Shown here piece after piece: positions 25,756-35,375 of a DNA stretch of 64,000 nucleotides. How positions within the stretch are numbered: the first letter of the stretch is position 1; the number at the start of each line of letters is the position of its first letter. Source of the stretch: PNON01 sp964387025 (GTDB lineage: Bacteria; Chloroflexota; Anaerolineae; Anaerolineales; Anaerolineaceae). The translations under genes were made by a program, and so were the position numbers. The DNA lies in NCBI GenBank assembly GCA_964387025.1, contig CAYLUZ010000002.1, forward strand, positions 1-64,000. Direction: 5' to 3'. Below the pieces are notes generated by a model that saw only the letters and a program-made list of their open reading frames with translations, searched no databases and was not told the origin of the DNA.

Positions 25756-26481
25756 GTGAGACTAGAACCACCTGAGAAAGTATCTGAAGAACAATTAACA
25801 ATTGATGTCCGCGAAATCGAGCCATTACTTCAGGCTCCCCCAATGGATTTAAAACCATTTCCGGATGCAATGGTCAAATTAAAAGACGGTCGAACACTTT
25901 ATATACGCGAAGCCAAACTCGAAGAAGCTCCTTTAATGCTCGAGCACATTAAAAAGTATATGACTGTTGATCACGACTTTTACGACATCGTCGGCGCCCG
26001 TGTATATGCCGAAATCCTGGGTTGGTATCGCCAACGATTAAAAGATCCTTACACCCTGGTTGGCTTAATTGATGGTCTATGGGTCGGATTCGCAAATGGC
26101 CGTTTGATGAATGAAGATATCAATATTTCATTGCACACAATGGCTCTTGCCCGTGGTGGCCGCATTGGCGCGATTATGTATTACGCCAAAGCATATTACG
26201 GTTTTGAGATCCTTGGTAACAAGGAATGGTGGGCTACCTACGAAAGCTATAACGGCTGGATGCGTTGGGGTCTTGGAATGGCTCAGCCTTCCTACCCATG
26301 GCCAGAGTACCAGCATGAACTGGGTGGTGCCCGGGTTTACTATGTAACCAAGAAATATTGGGATGCCGCTGTAAAGAAATACGTGAAACAGATGGTCGGC
26401 GCTGAACTTGACTTCAATGTACCTGATAGTGTCAAGAAGGCTAACGCAGTAATGCGCGCGCCGGATGAGATCACCGTATAG
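25756..26481 (+). CDS. GNAT-like protein of the catabolic cluster
   Basis: 241 aa, GTG start at 25756 with GAAGGAGAAA upstream. Residues 45-140 resemble a GNAT acetyltransferase start (DGRTLYIREAKLEEAPLML) and central strands (YTLVGLIDGLWVGFANG). The acyl-CoA pyrophosphate loop is not clearly of the Q/RxxGxG/A type; GGRIGAIMYYAKAY may replace it. It contains many Tyr and Trp in the last third (GNKEWWATYESYNGWMRWG). It is the final gene before a strong terminator and probably co-expressed with the hydrolase. The GNAT assignment is tentative. Confidence 0.5.
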   Translation: MRLEPPEKVSEEQLTIDVREIEPLLQAPPMDLKPFPDAMVKLKDGRTLYIREAKLEEAPLMLEHIKKYMTVDHDFYDIVGARVYAEILGWYRQRLKDPYTLVGLIDGLWVGFANGRLMNEDINISLHTMALARGGRIGAIMYYAKAYYGFEILGNKEWWATYESYNGWMRWGLGMAQPSYPWPEYQHELGGARVYYVTKKYWDAAVKKYVKQMVGAELDFNVPDSVKKANAVMRAPDEITV

Positions 26482-26496
26482 TTTTTCTATTTCCAA

Positions 26497-26532
26497 GGCG
26501 GGTGTTGTAAATCAACACCCGCCTTTTTTTTT
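26497..26532 (+). terminator. Rho-independent terminator of catabolic cluster
   Basis: Perfect 11-bp stem GGCGGGTGTTG / CAACACCCGCC, loop TAAAT, then nine T. It ends the cluster 15 bp after the GNAT-like gene. Confidence 0.95.
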
Positions 26533-26558
26533 ATTTTTTTTATATCTTTAGTTCAAAC

Positions 26559-26587
26559 TTGCTCCTCCCAGTTCCCTAAGGTATAAT
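26559..26587 (+). promoter_or_regulatory. Putative promoter for the 528-aa gene
   Basis: TATAAT (26582-26587) with TTGCTC (26559-26564), spacer 17 bp, 45 bp before the ATG. Confidence 0.55.
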
Positions 26588-26631
26588 AAACGCGCATTGA
26601 ACTGAAATTTTATAAAGGAAAAGGTTAGGGA

Positions 26632-28218
26632 ATGGCATCTGTTCAAATTAATCCAGAAATAGATTTCTGGCACGATTTTGAAGTTACAAAAGAAGATTTG
26701 GATTTTATTAACAACCATCTCTTCGAATTAGAAACCCCACAGACTACCGAGCAATTATTAGAAGCTTTAGTTACTTTCAGAATCCAAAAAGAAAAAGTCT
26801 CCCTAACAAAGAAAAAACAAGAACAGGGTCGTCTTTACCTACCCAAAGAAACATATCAAATCAACGATTCAATATTATTCAGTGCGTTGAATTGGCAGGC
26901 TGGTAAAGTAACTGCAATCCGCCCCGGAATAAACCCTGAATATTCACCATTTAAAGTCATGGATGTTGAATTTAAAAATGGGGATGTACGCAGTTTTGCA
27001 TCTGAGTACGCAGACCATCCATTAAATCTACCACAAGACAGTCTGGCTGGTTTAGAGTACCTGGATAAGGATTTCGTTTTATCGCATTATTCGAGCAACT
27101 TGTTAAATAAATTAGGAGAAGTTTTAACCCAGGATGAAGACCTTGTCCTGACAACAGGAGTCTGGTTCCCTCGTGCTTTACTTGTAGATATCAACCTCGG
27201 ACACCTTAATCTGGCAGAAGCAATTCTGGATATGGCAGGCGGAGGACCAATTACAACACCTTCGTTAATGTCCCAGCTGGATCTGCCTACAGATGTAAAT
27301 CACTCCTTGATTGAATTTTCATTAAACTTAAAATTACAGGAAGATCCCCGGTTTGACGAAGTGGGTCCATCAGGAGAAGTTCTTTGGTTCCTTGAAAAGT
27401 TGGAACCTGAAAATGTTAGAACCGTTCCGGTTTACCTCCAATACCGGGAAGAACTAGTCGATAGATCGTTATTTGATGTGCAAATGCTTCGTGCAGAGAA
27501 GCAAATGGATGATGAATTCTCACCTGTTGATCCTTCCATCCCACTACAGGATGAAGTCCAGGTGATCCTTACTTACCCTCATTGGCGTGCTGGCACCTTG
27601 CCCTTATCAAATCGAACAGACCATTTATTCCCAACTTCTTTTGAATCCCCTCGAATTAAATTTCTGTTTATTGATAATGACACAAAAACTCCAATTCCGG
27701 GCTGGGTAGTCCGGCCGCATCACTATGTAGTAGGTTTACGAGATTGGTATATTGAGAATGGGGTTATTCCCGGGAGTATTATTACCATTCATAAGGCAAA
27801 TTCGGCCGGCGATGTTGTACTGAGTGCCAATAAGCGGCGACCGGTAAAAGAATGGGCACGAACAGCGTTAGTTGCTGCAGACGGAATTGTAGTTTTAGCA
27901 TTATTAAAACAACAGATCAATACAAATTACGATGAAAGAATGACCACTATCATTCCCGACATTGATGCATTGGACCAGGTCTGGGCTCAAACCGGTAAAC
28001 AATATATGAATTCTGAGCAATCAATTCTTAGGATTGCTAAAGAATTAACTAAGCTTAATCCTCAAGGACATTTTCATGCTCTTGAGCTTTACTCTGCGGT
28101 AAATGTAATAAAACGGTGTCCTTTGCAGCTAGTTTTCCACCACCTGGCTAACAATACTGCTTTCAGCCATGTTGGTGACATGTATTATCGATTAATTGAC
28201 GTATCCGAGCAGGAGTAA
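26632..28218 (+). CDS. Hypothetical protein, 528 aa
   Basis: No family recognised. The protein is acidic and soluble with no signal peptide or long hydrophobic segment. An N-terminal helical part (to about residue 65) precedes a strand-rich region (YLPKETYQINDSILFSALNW), and there are alternating helices at the C-terminus (residues 410-515). It has no obvious catalytic motif. AAAGGAAAAGG precedes the ATG. It is followed after 2 bp by a 144-aa gene, so the two are likely co-translated partners. Codon composition is close to the catabolic cluster rather than the AT-rich island that follows. Confidence 0.6.
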   Translation: MASVQINPEIDFWHDFEVTKEDLDFINNHLFELETPQTTEQLLEALVTFRIQKEKVSLTKKKQEQGRLYLPKETYQINDSILFSALNWQAGKVTAIRPGINPEYSPFKVMDVEFKNGDVRSFASEYADHPLNLPQDSLAGLEYLDKDFVLSHYSSNLLNKLGEVLTQDEDLVLTTGVWFPRALLVDINLGHLNLAEAILDMAGGGPITTPSLMSQLDLPTDVNHSLIEFSLNLKLQEDPRFDEVGPSGEVLWFLEKLEPENVRTVPVYLQYREELVDRSLFDVQMLRAEKQMDDEFSPVDPSIPLQDEVQVILTYPHWRAGTLPLSNRTDHLFPTSFESPRIKFLFIDNDTKTPIPGWVVRPHHYVVGLRDWYIENGVIPGSIITIHKANSAGDVVLSANKRRPVKEWARTALVAADGIVVLALLKQQINTNYDERMTTIIPDIDALDQVWAQTGKQYMNSEQSILRIAKELTKLNPQGHFHALELYSAVNVIKRCPLQLVFHHLANNTAFSHVGDMYYRLIDVSEQE

Positions 28219-28220
28219 AT

Positions 28221-28655
28221 ATGCCTGAGACGCACGCTTATAGTTTGGTCAAACCGACCACAAACACACCTTTCCATATCGATTTCGCCTGGTGGAAAGA
28301 ACATGACAATAATTGGCATGTATTTTTACATGATTTTCTCTGTCTGGAACATCAAGCTGTTTTTTCAAACCAGGAAAGTGATTTGCTCATCGATTTTATC
28401 GACCCGGTAACTGCAGAAATTCACCAGGTGGACGGATTACAACAAAAACTGGTCACACACTGTTCCAAGCAGGAAGGATTTGTTTCTTCCAGTCACAGCC
28501 TGGTGGATAACGTTTTCCGTATCTTTCTTTCCAACGGGAACACACCACTCACACCCGACGAACTCGCAGAATTGGCTGGAAAATCTGGAGAAACTATCTT
28601 AAGACTCCTTTCAGGTGCACGAATTTTTATGGGTATTCGGCCCTGCCATAAGTGA
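28221..28655 (+). CDS. Hypothetical protein, 144 aa, ends in the tRNA-proximal repeat
   Basis: Begins 2 bp after the 528-aa gene and probably shares its transcript. No family recognised; the middle is acidic (LLIDFIDPVTAEIHQVDG) and a helical C-terminus (LTPDELAELAGKSGETILRLL) may be a winged-helix element. The last eight codons and the stop lie inside the 69-bp direct repeat also found at 51424-51492 before tRNA-Arg, so the C-terminus may have been changed by the rearrangement that made the repeat. Confidence 0.55.
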   Translation: MPETHAYSLVKPTTNTPFHIDFAWWKEHDNNWHVFLHDFLCLEHQAVFSNQESDLLIDFIDPVTAEIHQVDGLQQKLVTHCSKQEGFVSSSHSLVDNVFRIFLSNGNTPLTPDELAELAGKSGETILRLLSGARIFMGIRPCHK

Positions 28656-28699
28656 TATCATTGTATCCACTCCCTGGTAGCTCAATGGACAGAGCACCG
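28631..28699. repeat. Direct repeat, left copy (tRNA-Arg leader and 5' part)
   Basis: Matches 51424-51492 over 69 bp with five mismatches by eye. It covers 40 bp of tRNA leader and the first 29 nt of the tRNA-Arg gene. Together the copies bracket the glycan island. Confidence 0.85.
28671..28699 (+). pseudogene. Truncated tRNA-Arg copy
   Basis: TCCCTGGTAGCTCAATGGAC and AGAGCACCG match the 5' acceptor strand, D-arm and first anticodon-stem bases of the intact tRNA-Arg(TCT) at 51464. The match stops abruptly at 28699, where sequence of an IS256-family transposase (opposite strand) begins. It cannot make a tRNA. Confidence 0.8.
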
Positions 28700-29325
28700 A
28701 AATTCTGCTGATGGTTGAACTGGCATCTCTGCCAGGAGACACTCCCCAACACAGCTCTTCTAACCGCTCCCAAACCGGCATAGCCACACCATTCAACCCT
28801 CGATCTTTCAGACCTGTCAGGAATGTTTTCCAATGGGTTCATGTTCACTGAGAGACACGGAAAACCTCCTGAACCTGCCTTTCGCCTCTGGAGTGATCCT
28901 GAAGCCTCCAGAACAGCCGCATCTCTCACTTGGCCAGCCTCTCGCACCTTCTAAGAGCATCTACATAAACCCCCTAGAGGTCTTTCCCGCTATTCCTGAA
29001 GAACTCCGTCCAGTTGTGCAGCTGCCCGACTTACCTGCATGGCAGAAACCTCTGTCATGCAGAGCTTTTCGGTGATGGACTTTACTTTCCGGGTGGACAT
29101 TCCCTGCACATACATCTCTGCCAGTGCGGTTACCAATGCCCTCTCACTTCTCAGCCTTTTTTCCAGTGCGCTGGATAGTAGCCTCCTTCCTGAACCTATG
29201 GTAGTGAGAAAGTGATCTATCCATTGAATGACGTTTTTGATAAGGATCCACATCAGTTCCGGGACAGCTTCTAATCCTTGTTCCACCAGTTCATTGGGAA
29301 GGGTATAATCTATATGGTGAGTCAT
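28700..29325 (-). pseudogene. IS256-family transposase remnant
   Basis: Starts well (ATG 29325, AAAGGAG upstream) and encodes the mutator-type N-terminus with EMYVQGMSTRKVKSITEKL. After about 112 codons an in-frame TAG replaces the expected Trp before RERPLG. Further on, in another frame, come REAGQVRDAAVLEA, LSVNMN and AVLGSVSWQRCQFNHQQN, all IS256 family blocks. The copy therefore has a nonsense codon and at least one frameshift, and lacks the last third including the C-terminal catalytic Glu region. Its 3' end is fused to the truncated tRNA at 28699. Confidence 0.85.
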
Positions 29326-29483
29326 TTTGTTCTCCTTTCTTGGTTTGGTCACCTTTAAGGATACTTCTGACTCACCGTTTTTGTTAAGATTCAGCAATTT
29401 ACAGAAAGAATGTTAAACCAACTATTGAATGCATGTAGAATATATTTAGATAACTAATTTATTGAAATCTGAAAATATAAATT

Positions 29484-32036
29484 ATGGAATGTAAGGTTAG
29501 ATTAAACTGTAAACTATTCAGGTATTATGCCCTTGCCTCATTTGTAGAAGGTCTTTTAGCTATTGTTTGGATCTCAATCATTCCCACAGATACTAAGAAT
29601 GCGCTATTTATAGGACTTTCACTACCGAGGTTAATTCTTCTAGGGGTCACATGTATAGGTGTTGTATCGATTGTGACCTTATTGTTTGTTTCTTTCCGTT
29701 ACCCGTTTTTGAATGATCTAGTTTATGAATGGATAGAAAAACGGAAATTGATGCGTATTTCCCTTTTATCTGGTTCCATATTACTTCTTATAAACCTGGT
29801 TCCAAAATCTGAATGGGGGGAATGGGGGGCGATGTTTGAACGGTTTTTACCATTTAATATCTGGATTGGCTTGGTTTCATTACAGTGGTTTTTCCTTTGC
29901 CTGATTGCAACAAAAGGATTTTTAAAAGAAATGAATGGATGGATGACCAGTAGAATTATCCATTCTAGGTATTCCATTGTTATCACTATGGTTATTCTAG
30001 TTATTGTTTATGTTCTATCTGTTCTTGTATATCCTCAAGCTATAAAGGAAGATTATTGGTATGAAACTGGCGTGCCTATTTTAGGCTGGCAAATTATTCT
30101 GTCATTGTTTATTGGACTTATCTATAACCACTTCCATGAACAGATTATAATAAAATTAGGTAGAAAAACCGATCTCATTACTTTTATAATTATATTTTTG
30201 TTATGTGGTCTTTTATGGAGTTTTACTCCATTGGCTCACGGTTTCTTCAACCCGGGACCCTTTCCACCCAACAATATTCAATACCCTTATAGCGATGCAG
30301 CTAGATTTGATTTACAAGCACAATCTACCTTAGTAGGATTAGGCTTTGATGCCGGTTCGCCATTGGATCGACCGATCTATCCATTGTTCTTAGCGATGAT
30401 CCACCTGATTAGTGGGCAAATTTTTACAAATAATATGATGTTACAGGCTGGATTGTTTGGAATCTTTCCAGCACTTGTATATTTGATTTGTACTGAATTA
30501 GGTTCGAGAATCTGGGGGGTATTTTCTGCCTCAGCAATTAGTCTTTGGGGTTGGAATGCCATCCTGTCGAACAGAATGCTGAATACATCCAACCCGAAAC
30601 AGATGCTAACTGATTTTCCAATGGCGATTATGCTCAGCCTTGTAATATTTGTTACTCTCAAGTGGATAAAAAGTGGGAAAAATTCCGGACTTTACGCCCT
30701 CCTGTCAGGTGGAATGTTATCTGCAGCGGTATATGTTAGGTACAGTGGTCTGGTTTTAATTCCAATTCTATTAATAATTGCAATAAATAAACATCGACCA
30801 TCGTATAAAAAAGGTCTGGCAGAAGCATTATTGGTCATTATTGGTTTTTTGCTATTTACTTCTCCCTGGTACACCCGCAATATTCTTGCAGGCCAAGAGA
30901 TGAAGATACCTTTTACGAATAAAATTCTATTCGTAATAAAAAACCGTTACCAGCCTATAGAAACACAATCAACAAAATGGTTCATAACACCAGGTAAGAG
31001 TGGTAATAGTATCGAACCGGCATTATCTTTGACAACAGAGGAACAGAATAATTTTAGTTCCAGTAATAACCAAAATAGTCCTAATTCACTACCTTTCTTA
31101 TCGTGGTTTACTGCCCACCTTATCCATAACGTTATGTCCTCGATCTTAATTCTACCTACTTCATTGGAAATTGCCTCATTGAGAACCAGTCTGGAATTGG
31201 GCGGCCAAATCTGGAAACCTTCTTGGAATGGTGTTTTACCAGCAACCCGGGTAATTCTTCTCTTGTTCCAGTTTTTCATTTTATCACTTGGAATCACTGG
31301 AATTGTCCGAAGAGATAAGGTATCTGCAGCAATTGTTATTTTTACCTTCATGGGAGTTCAAACAGCCAATGCAATGGGTAGAACATCTGGTGGCAGATAT
31401 ATTGTGCCGGTTGATTGGCTTGTGGTCATTGTTTATTTTGCAGGTTTTCTGTATCTTTTTGGAAAACTGGATTCTAGAGTAAAGTCCTCCGAGGAAAAGG
31501 AGAGAAATCTTACATTCAACTGGAAGAAGATGGCGATAACCGCCTTATTCATCTTAATTATTGGGGCAATCCCGGTGATGTATGAAAGAATTTCGATTGC
31601 ACTTTTTCATACAGAAAAGAAGCCGCTTACATTTGAAATGCTAAAATATCTTCCAGGAATTAGTTTTACTGCCCCTGAATTATTGGATATTAGTCAATTT
31701 CTTGACCAAAATAATGCAAGATTATTATCTGGACCTGCATTCTATCCTGTAAAGCGTCAAATCCAGGATATGAATATTCCATCAGCTATTCAAAAAATAG
31801 GTGAAAGCACACTACTATCATTTTATTTTATTCAAAATGGACAAAACTGGACAGGCTATTTTCCACATAAAAAGAAGGTAGATATTCAGAATCAAGACGA
31901 AGTAATAATAATTGGCTGTGTGCATAACAACTGGGTCGTTGTCCGGGATTTGATCATAGTAAGATCTGGCCGAGCCACTCAGCTTATATCAGATTTTGAA
32001 ATTGAAAAGTGTGACCAATTGGTGAAACAGAAATAA
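29484..32036 (+). CDS. GT39/PMT-like polytopic membrane glycosyltransferase
   Basis: 850 aa with more than ten hydrophobic segments and a soluble C-terminal region after about residue 700. The block SPLDRPIYPLFLAMIHLISG and the following helices look like dolichyl-phosphate-mannose/ArnT-type (GT39/GT83, GT-C fold) transferases that use lipid-linked sugars on the outer face of the membrane. The usual loop DE/DD motif is not clear, so donor and acceptor cannot be assigned. No convincing Shine-Dalgarno precedes the ATG. It is the first island gene after the IS256 remnant and clearly AT-rich. Confidence 0.6.
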   Translation: MECKVRLNCKLFRYYALASFVEGLLAIVWISIIPTDTKNALFIGLSLPRLILLGVTCIGVVSIVTLLFVSFRYPFLNDLVYEWIEKRKLMRISLLSGSILLLINLVPKSEWGEWGAMFERFLPFNIWIGLVSLQWFFLCLIATKGFLKEMNGWMTSRIIHSRYSIVITMVILVIVYVLSVLVYPQAIKEDYWYETGVPILGWQIILSLFIGLIYNHFHEQIIIKLGRKTDLITFIIIFLLCGLLWSFTPLAHGFFNPGPFPPNNIQYPYSDAARFDLQAQSTLVGLGFDAGSPLDRPIYPLFLAMIHLISGQIFTNNMMLQAGLFGIFPALVYLICTELGSRIWGVFSASAISLWGWNAILSNRMLNTSNPKQMLTDFPMAIMLSLVIFVTLKWIKSGKNSGLYALLSGGMLSAAVYVRYSGLVLIPILLIIAINKHRPSYKKGLAEALLVIIGFLLFTSPWYTRNILAGQEMKIPFTNKILFVIKNRYQPIETQSTKWFITPGKSGNSIEPALSLTTEEQNNFSSSNNQNSPNSLPFLSWFTAHLIHNVMSSILILPTSLEIASLRTSLELGGQIWKPSWNGVLPATRVILLLFQFFILSLGITGIVRRDKVSAAIVIFTFMGVQTANAMGRTSGGRYIVPVDWLVVIVYFAGFLYLFGKLDSRVKSSEEKERNLTFNWKKMAITALFILIIGAIPVMYERISIALFHTEKKPLTFEMLKYLPGISFTAPELLDISQFLDQNNARLLSGPAFYPVKRQIQDMNIPSAIQKIGESTLLSFYFIQNGQNWTGYFPHKKKVDIQNQDEVIIIGCVHNNWVVVRDLIIVRSGRATQLISDFEIEKCDQLVKQK

Positions 32037-32174
32037 AATTGGCAAATAAGTGTTTAAGAAATCATTACATCCATTATTAGCCTGTTTATACATAGTGAAA
32101 GACGATAAGTAATTCCCCCTAAAAAAAATAATATGATACACTTTTCCATTATTATGTTGGACTGAATGTAAGAG

Positions 32175-33020
32175 ATGACAAAAAAGAGTATTAATAATTC
32201 AACAAATGAAATAGTTGTAGAACCACCAAGTGGGTGGCTAAATTTACGTCTTAACGAGCTATGGGAATATCGCGAATTACTGGTTTTCTTTGTTTGGCGT
32301 GATATCACTGTCCGTTATAAGCAGACCTTACTTGGCGCAGCTTGGGCCATTATTCAACCTGTATTAACGATGGTCGTTTTCAGTATTATTTTTGGTAAAT
32401 TAGCAAAGTTACCAACAGATGGTATCCCGTATCCAATTTTTTCTTATACTGGCTTACTTCCATGGGCACTATTTTCGCGAGGAATTGGTGATGCCTCATC
32501 CAGTTTAATTGGTAATCAAAATATGATCACCAAAACCTATTTTCCGCGTATATTTCTACCTGCCTCGTCCGTTGTAAGCGGGTTGGTGGATTTTGGGATT
32601 GCTTTCCTGGTTTTATTGGGGATGATGTTCTACTACAAAATTACTTTAACTTGGAGAATCCTTCTTGTACCTGGTTTTATCCTATTAGCGCTCACGACTG
32701 CATTGGCTGCAGGTATGTGGTTATCAGCATTCAATGTCAGGTATAGAGACGTCAAATATGTAACTCCATTTATAATGCAGTTTTGGCTGTATGCGACTCC
32801 TATCGCATACTCAAGTACATTAATTCCTGAGCAATGGCGCGCAATATATGGATTGAACCCTATGGCTGGTGTTGCAGAAGGATTTCGTTGGGCAGTTCTC
32901 GGGCAGTCATTTGGGTTGGGAAACATGTTTCTTGTTTCCATTATTGCAGTGATAGTTTTATTCCTGGGCGGATTGATATACTTTCAGCACATGGAACAAA
33001 CATTCGCTGATATGGTGTAA
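32175..33020 (+). CDS. ABC-2 polysaccharide exporter permease (Wzm/TagG type)
   Basis: 281 aa with six membrane segments. The N-terminal ELWEYRELLVFFVWRDITVR and the following YKQTLLGAAWAIIQPVLTM are the hallmark of O-antigen/teichoic acid ABC-2 permeases. It pairs with the ATPase encoded 2 bp downstream to move an undecaprenyl-linked glycan across the membrane. Length is normal. Confidence 0.92.
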   Translation: MTKKSINNSTNEIVVEPPSGWLNLRLNELWEYRELLVFFVWRDITVRYKQTLLGAAWAIIQPVLTMVVFSIIFGKLAKLPTDGIPYPIFSYTGLLPWALFSRGIGDASSSLIGNQNMITKTYFPRIFLPASSVVSGLVDFGIAFLVLLGMMFYYKITLTWRILLVPGFILLALTTALAAGMWLSAFNVRYRDVKYVTPFIMQFWLYATPIAYSSTLIPEQWRAIYGLNPMAGVAEGFRWAVLGQSFGLGNMFLVSIIAVIVLFLGGLIYFQHMEQTFADMV

Positions 33021-33022
33021 TT

Positions 33023-34327
33023 ATGAGCGAATATGTGATTAGGGCAGAAAATCTAAGTAAACAATACCGCATAACCAATTTAAAAAAAAGACGCATGTTG
33101 CGGGATGTAATAGCTGAATCAACCACAAATATAATTAACATAATTAAGAACAATAAGAATCAGAGCGGCATGACTATTTCTTCTAAACAGCTGATCTGGG
33201 CTTTGAAGAATGTCTCATTTAATATTCGAGCAGGAGAATCAGTGGGGGTGATTGGAAGTAATGGGGCAGGAAAGAGTACTTTATTAAAAGTATTATCACG
33301 CATCACAACTCCGACAACGGGAAAGGTACATATTAAAGGTAGAGTAGGGTCATTGTTAGAGGTAGGAACAGGATTTCATTCTGAACTAACGGGCCGAGAA
33401 AATGTGTTTCTTAATGGTGCCATTTTGGGAATGAAAAGAAAAGAAATCGAACATAAATTCGACGAGATCGTTGCTTTCTCTGAAATCAAGGATTACCTTG
33501 ATACACCGGTAAAGCATTATTCCAGTGGGATGCGCATGCGCCTTGCGTTTTCTGTGGCTGCACATTTGGAACCGGAGATTTTATTAATTGATGAAGTACT
33601 GGCGGTTGGCGATGTCGCTTTTCAACGCAAGAGTATAAATAAAATGAATGATGTTGTTGGCGATGGTCGAACCGTTCTATTTGTAAGTCACAATATGGCA
33701 GCAATACGGGCTTTATGCCAGAAAGTGATTTATATAGACAAAGGGATAATTCAGGAAATTGGTAGTGTTGACCAGGTAATACAAAAATACCTCGATGCCA
33801 ACGAAGGTCGTTTAAGCCAACCATCTAATCCTCTTGAAGATGCAATAACTGGTACCATGGTAATTTCAGCTAACATTATTAATAGCGAAAAAATTCCATC
33901 TACTTATCTCGCCCATGATGAACCAATTTATGTGCGGTTAGTAATCCAGGTATCTTTACCTCTTTCCCATACTTATATCAATATGAAGCTTTACAATCAG
34001 GATGCTGACACTATATTGGTTAGTTATGATTTTGAAGAAGATGAAACACGACTTCAACTGAGAAAAATTGGACGATATACATATGATATTCAGATACCCG
34101 GGAATATTCTTCCTCCCGGAAAATATTTCCTTGGATTTGAAATTTCCAGATTTAAACGGAATTTGGATAAGCGTCGACGCGAACTATTTCATCAGGTAGA
34201 TCATATCTCTCCATTTGAGATCTATGATAATGGCAGTATTTTGTCGAAAGTGAGCCTTCCTTGGATGGGTGAAGTGCACATACCCATACATTGGGAATCA
34301 GATATCAGTAATAACCAATATAACTAA
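33023..34327 (+). CDS. Polysaccharide ABC exporter ATPase (Wzt type)
   Basis: 434 aa. The nucleotide-binding domain has Walker A GSNGAGKST, signature YSSGMRMRLAFSVA and Walker B EILLIDEVLAVGD. About 180 further residues form a beta-rich Wzt C-terminal domain, which in Wzt proteins recognises a modified glycan end. This extra domain suggests that the exported glycan is finished before export. It partners the permease 2 bp upstream. Confidence 0.93.
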   Translation: MSEYVIRAENLSKQYRITNLKKRRMLRDVIAESTTNIINIIKNNKNQSGMTISSKQLIWALKNVSFNIRAGESVGVIGSNGAGKSTLLKVLSRITTPTTGKVHIKGRVGSLLEVGTGFHSELTGRENVFLNGAILGMKRKEIEHKFDEIVAFSEIKDYLDTPVKHYSSGMRMRLAFSVAAHLEPEILLIDEVLAVGDVAFQRKSINKMNDVVGDGRTVLFVSHNMAAIRALCQKVIYIDKGIIQEIGSVDQVIQKYLDANEGRLSQPSNPLEDAITGTMVISANIINSEKIPSTYLAHDEPIYVRLVIQVSLPLSHTYINMKLYNQDADTILVSYDFEEDETRLQLRKIGRYTYDIQIPGNILPPGKYFLGFEISRFKRNLDKRRRELFHQVDHISPFEIYDNGSILSKVSLPWMGEVHIPIHWESDISNNQYN

Positions 34328-34349
34328 AAGCCAAAATAGGTATGATTAA

Positions 34350-35258
34350 ATGGACTTCAACCAACTTCCCAATTTTTTAATCATAGGTGCAGCAAAGTCT
34401 GGAACAACATCCCTTTTTGATGTTATCGCTCAACACCCTGAAGTTTATGCATCTCCCAAAAAAGAGATACGTTTCTTTAGCAATAATGATCGATTCAATA
34501 ATGGTGTTGATTGGTACCAAACTACCCACTTTCAGAATGCAGAAAAATATAAAGTACGGGCCGAAGCGACTCCAGCATATCTAACTTGGAGCGATAAGGT
34601 GGCTCCCCGAATCAAGGAAATGTATGGTGATCATAATATTAAATTTGCTGCAATTTTCCGCGATCCTGTAAAACGAGCATATTCGCATTATTGGCATCGT
34701 GTTCGTCAAGGTGACGAAGACCCTGCTCGATTATCCTTTGAGGAAGCAATACACACTGAGGAAAAACGGCTTGGAGATTGCTGGCAGCGATTGGAATACG
34801 AAGGTAACGGTTTATTCGGTTATTATCGTGCAGGCTGTTATGCAACAAGATTAAAACCATACCTGGATTTATTTCCCCGCGAGAACTTTATTTTTATGTT
34901 GCAGGAAGATCTATATCAAAATTTTAGTGTAAACATGGCTTACCTTTTGCGCTTTCTGGACATTGATGATGGTTTTCCATTAAAACAAGTTGTTAGTAAC
35001 GAATCTACCGTTCCGCGCGATCAGAATTCTTATAAAATATTTAATGATTTTAAAAAAACGAAGATCAAAGATTATTTAAAAATATTTGTCCCATCAAAAT
35101 TCCGAAAATGGTTTCGCTACAAAGCTTTATTGAAGCCTTTTAATTACCCCCCCATGGGAAATGATATTAAGGTTGAATTATATTCACGATACGAAGATGA
35201 GATAAGGCAGCTGGAGAAGATTATCGGGCGAGATTTATCCCACTGGAAGAATAATTAG
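34350..35258 (+). CDS. Sulfotransferase family protein 1
   Basis: 302 aa. The 5'-PSB loop for PAPS is at the N-terminus (LIIGAAKSGTTSLFDVIAQH, residues 9-28), and the 3'-phosphate site is FAAIFRDPVKRAYSHYWH (near residue 101). It resembles heparan N-deacetylase/N-sulfotransferase-like bacterial enzymes. It would transfer sulfate from PAPS to a sugar hydroxyl or amine. It directly follows the exporter ATPase, linking sulfation to the exported glycan. No PAPS synthesis genes are in the window. Confidence 0.85.
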   Translation: MDFNQLPNFLIIGAAKSGTTSLFDVIAQHPEVYASPKKEIRFFSNNDRFNNGVDWYQTTHFQNAEKYKVRAEATPAYLTWSDKVAPRIKEMYGDHNIKFAAIFRDPVKRAYSHYWHRVRQGDEDPARLSFEEAIHTEEKRLGDCWQRLEYEGNGLFGYYRAGCYATRLKPYLDLFPRENFIFMLQEDLYQNFSVNMAYLLRFLDIDDGFPLKQVVSNESTVPRDQNSYKIFNDFKKTKIKDYLKIFVPSKFRKWFRYKALLKPFNYPPMGNDIKVELYSRYEDEIRQLEKIIGRDLSHWKNN

Positions 35259-35375
35259 CAATAATAAATCGGAAGATGTTCTGATAAGTGGACAAACAAT
35301 AATTAGGCTTAAAATACTTTTATAGCTGTTTTCAAAGATTCTCACCTAAGAGTAATAACAATTACCAGGAAATTT

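Noticed and set aside
28700..28740. Apparent continuation of a degenerate tRNA after the 5' fragment
   Set aside because: On the minus strand this stretch reads VSWQRCQFNHQQNF, an IS256 transposase block, so the likeness to the tRNA 3' half is chance.
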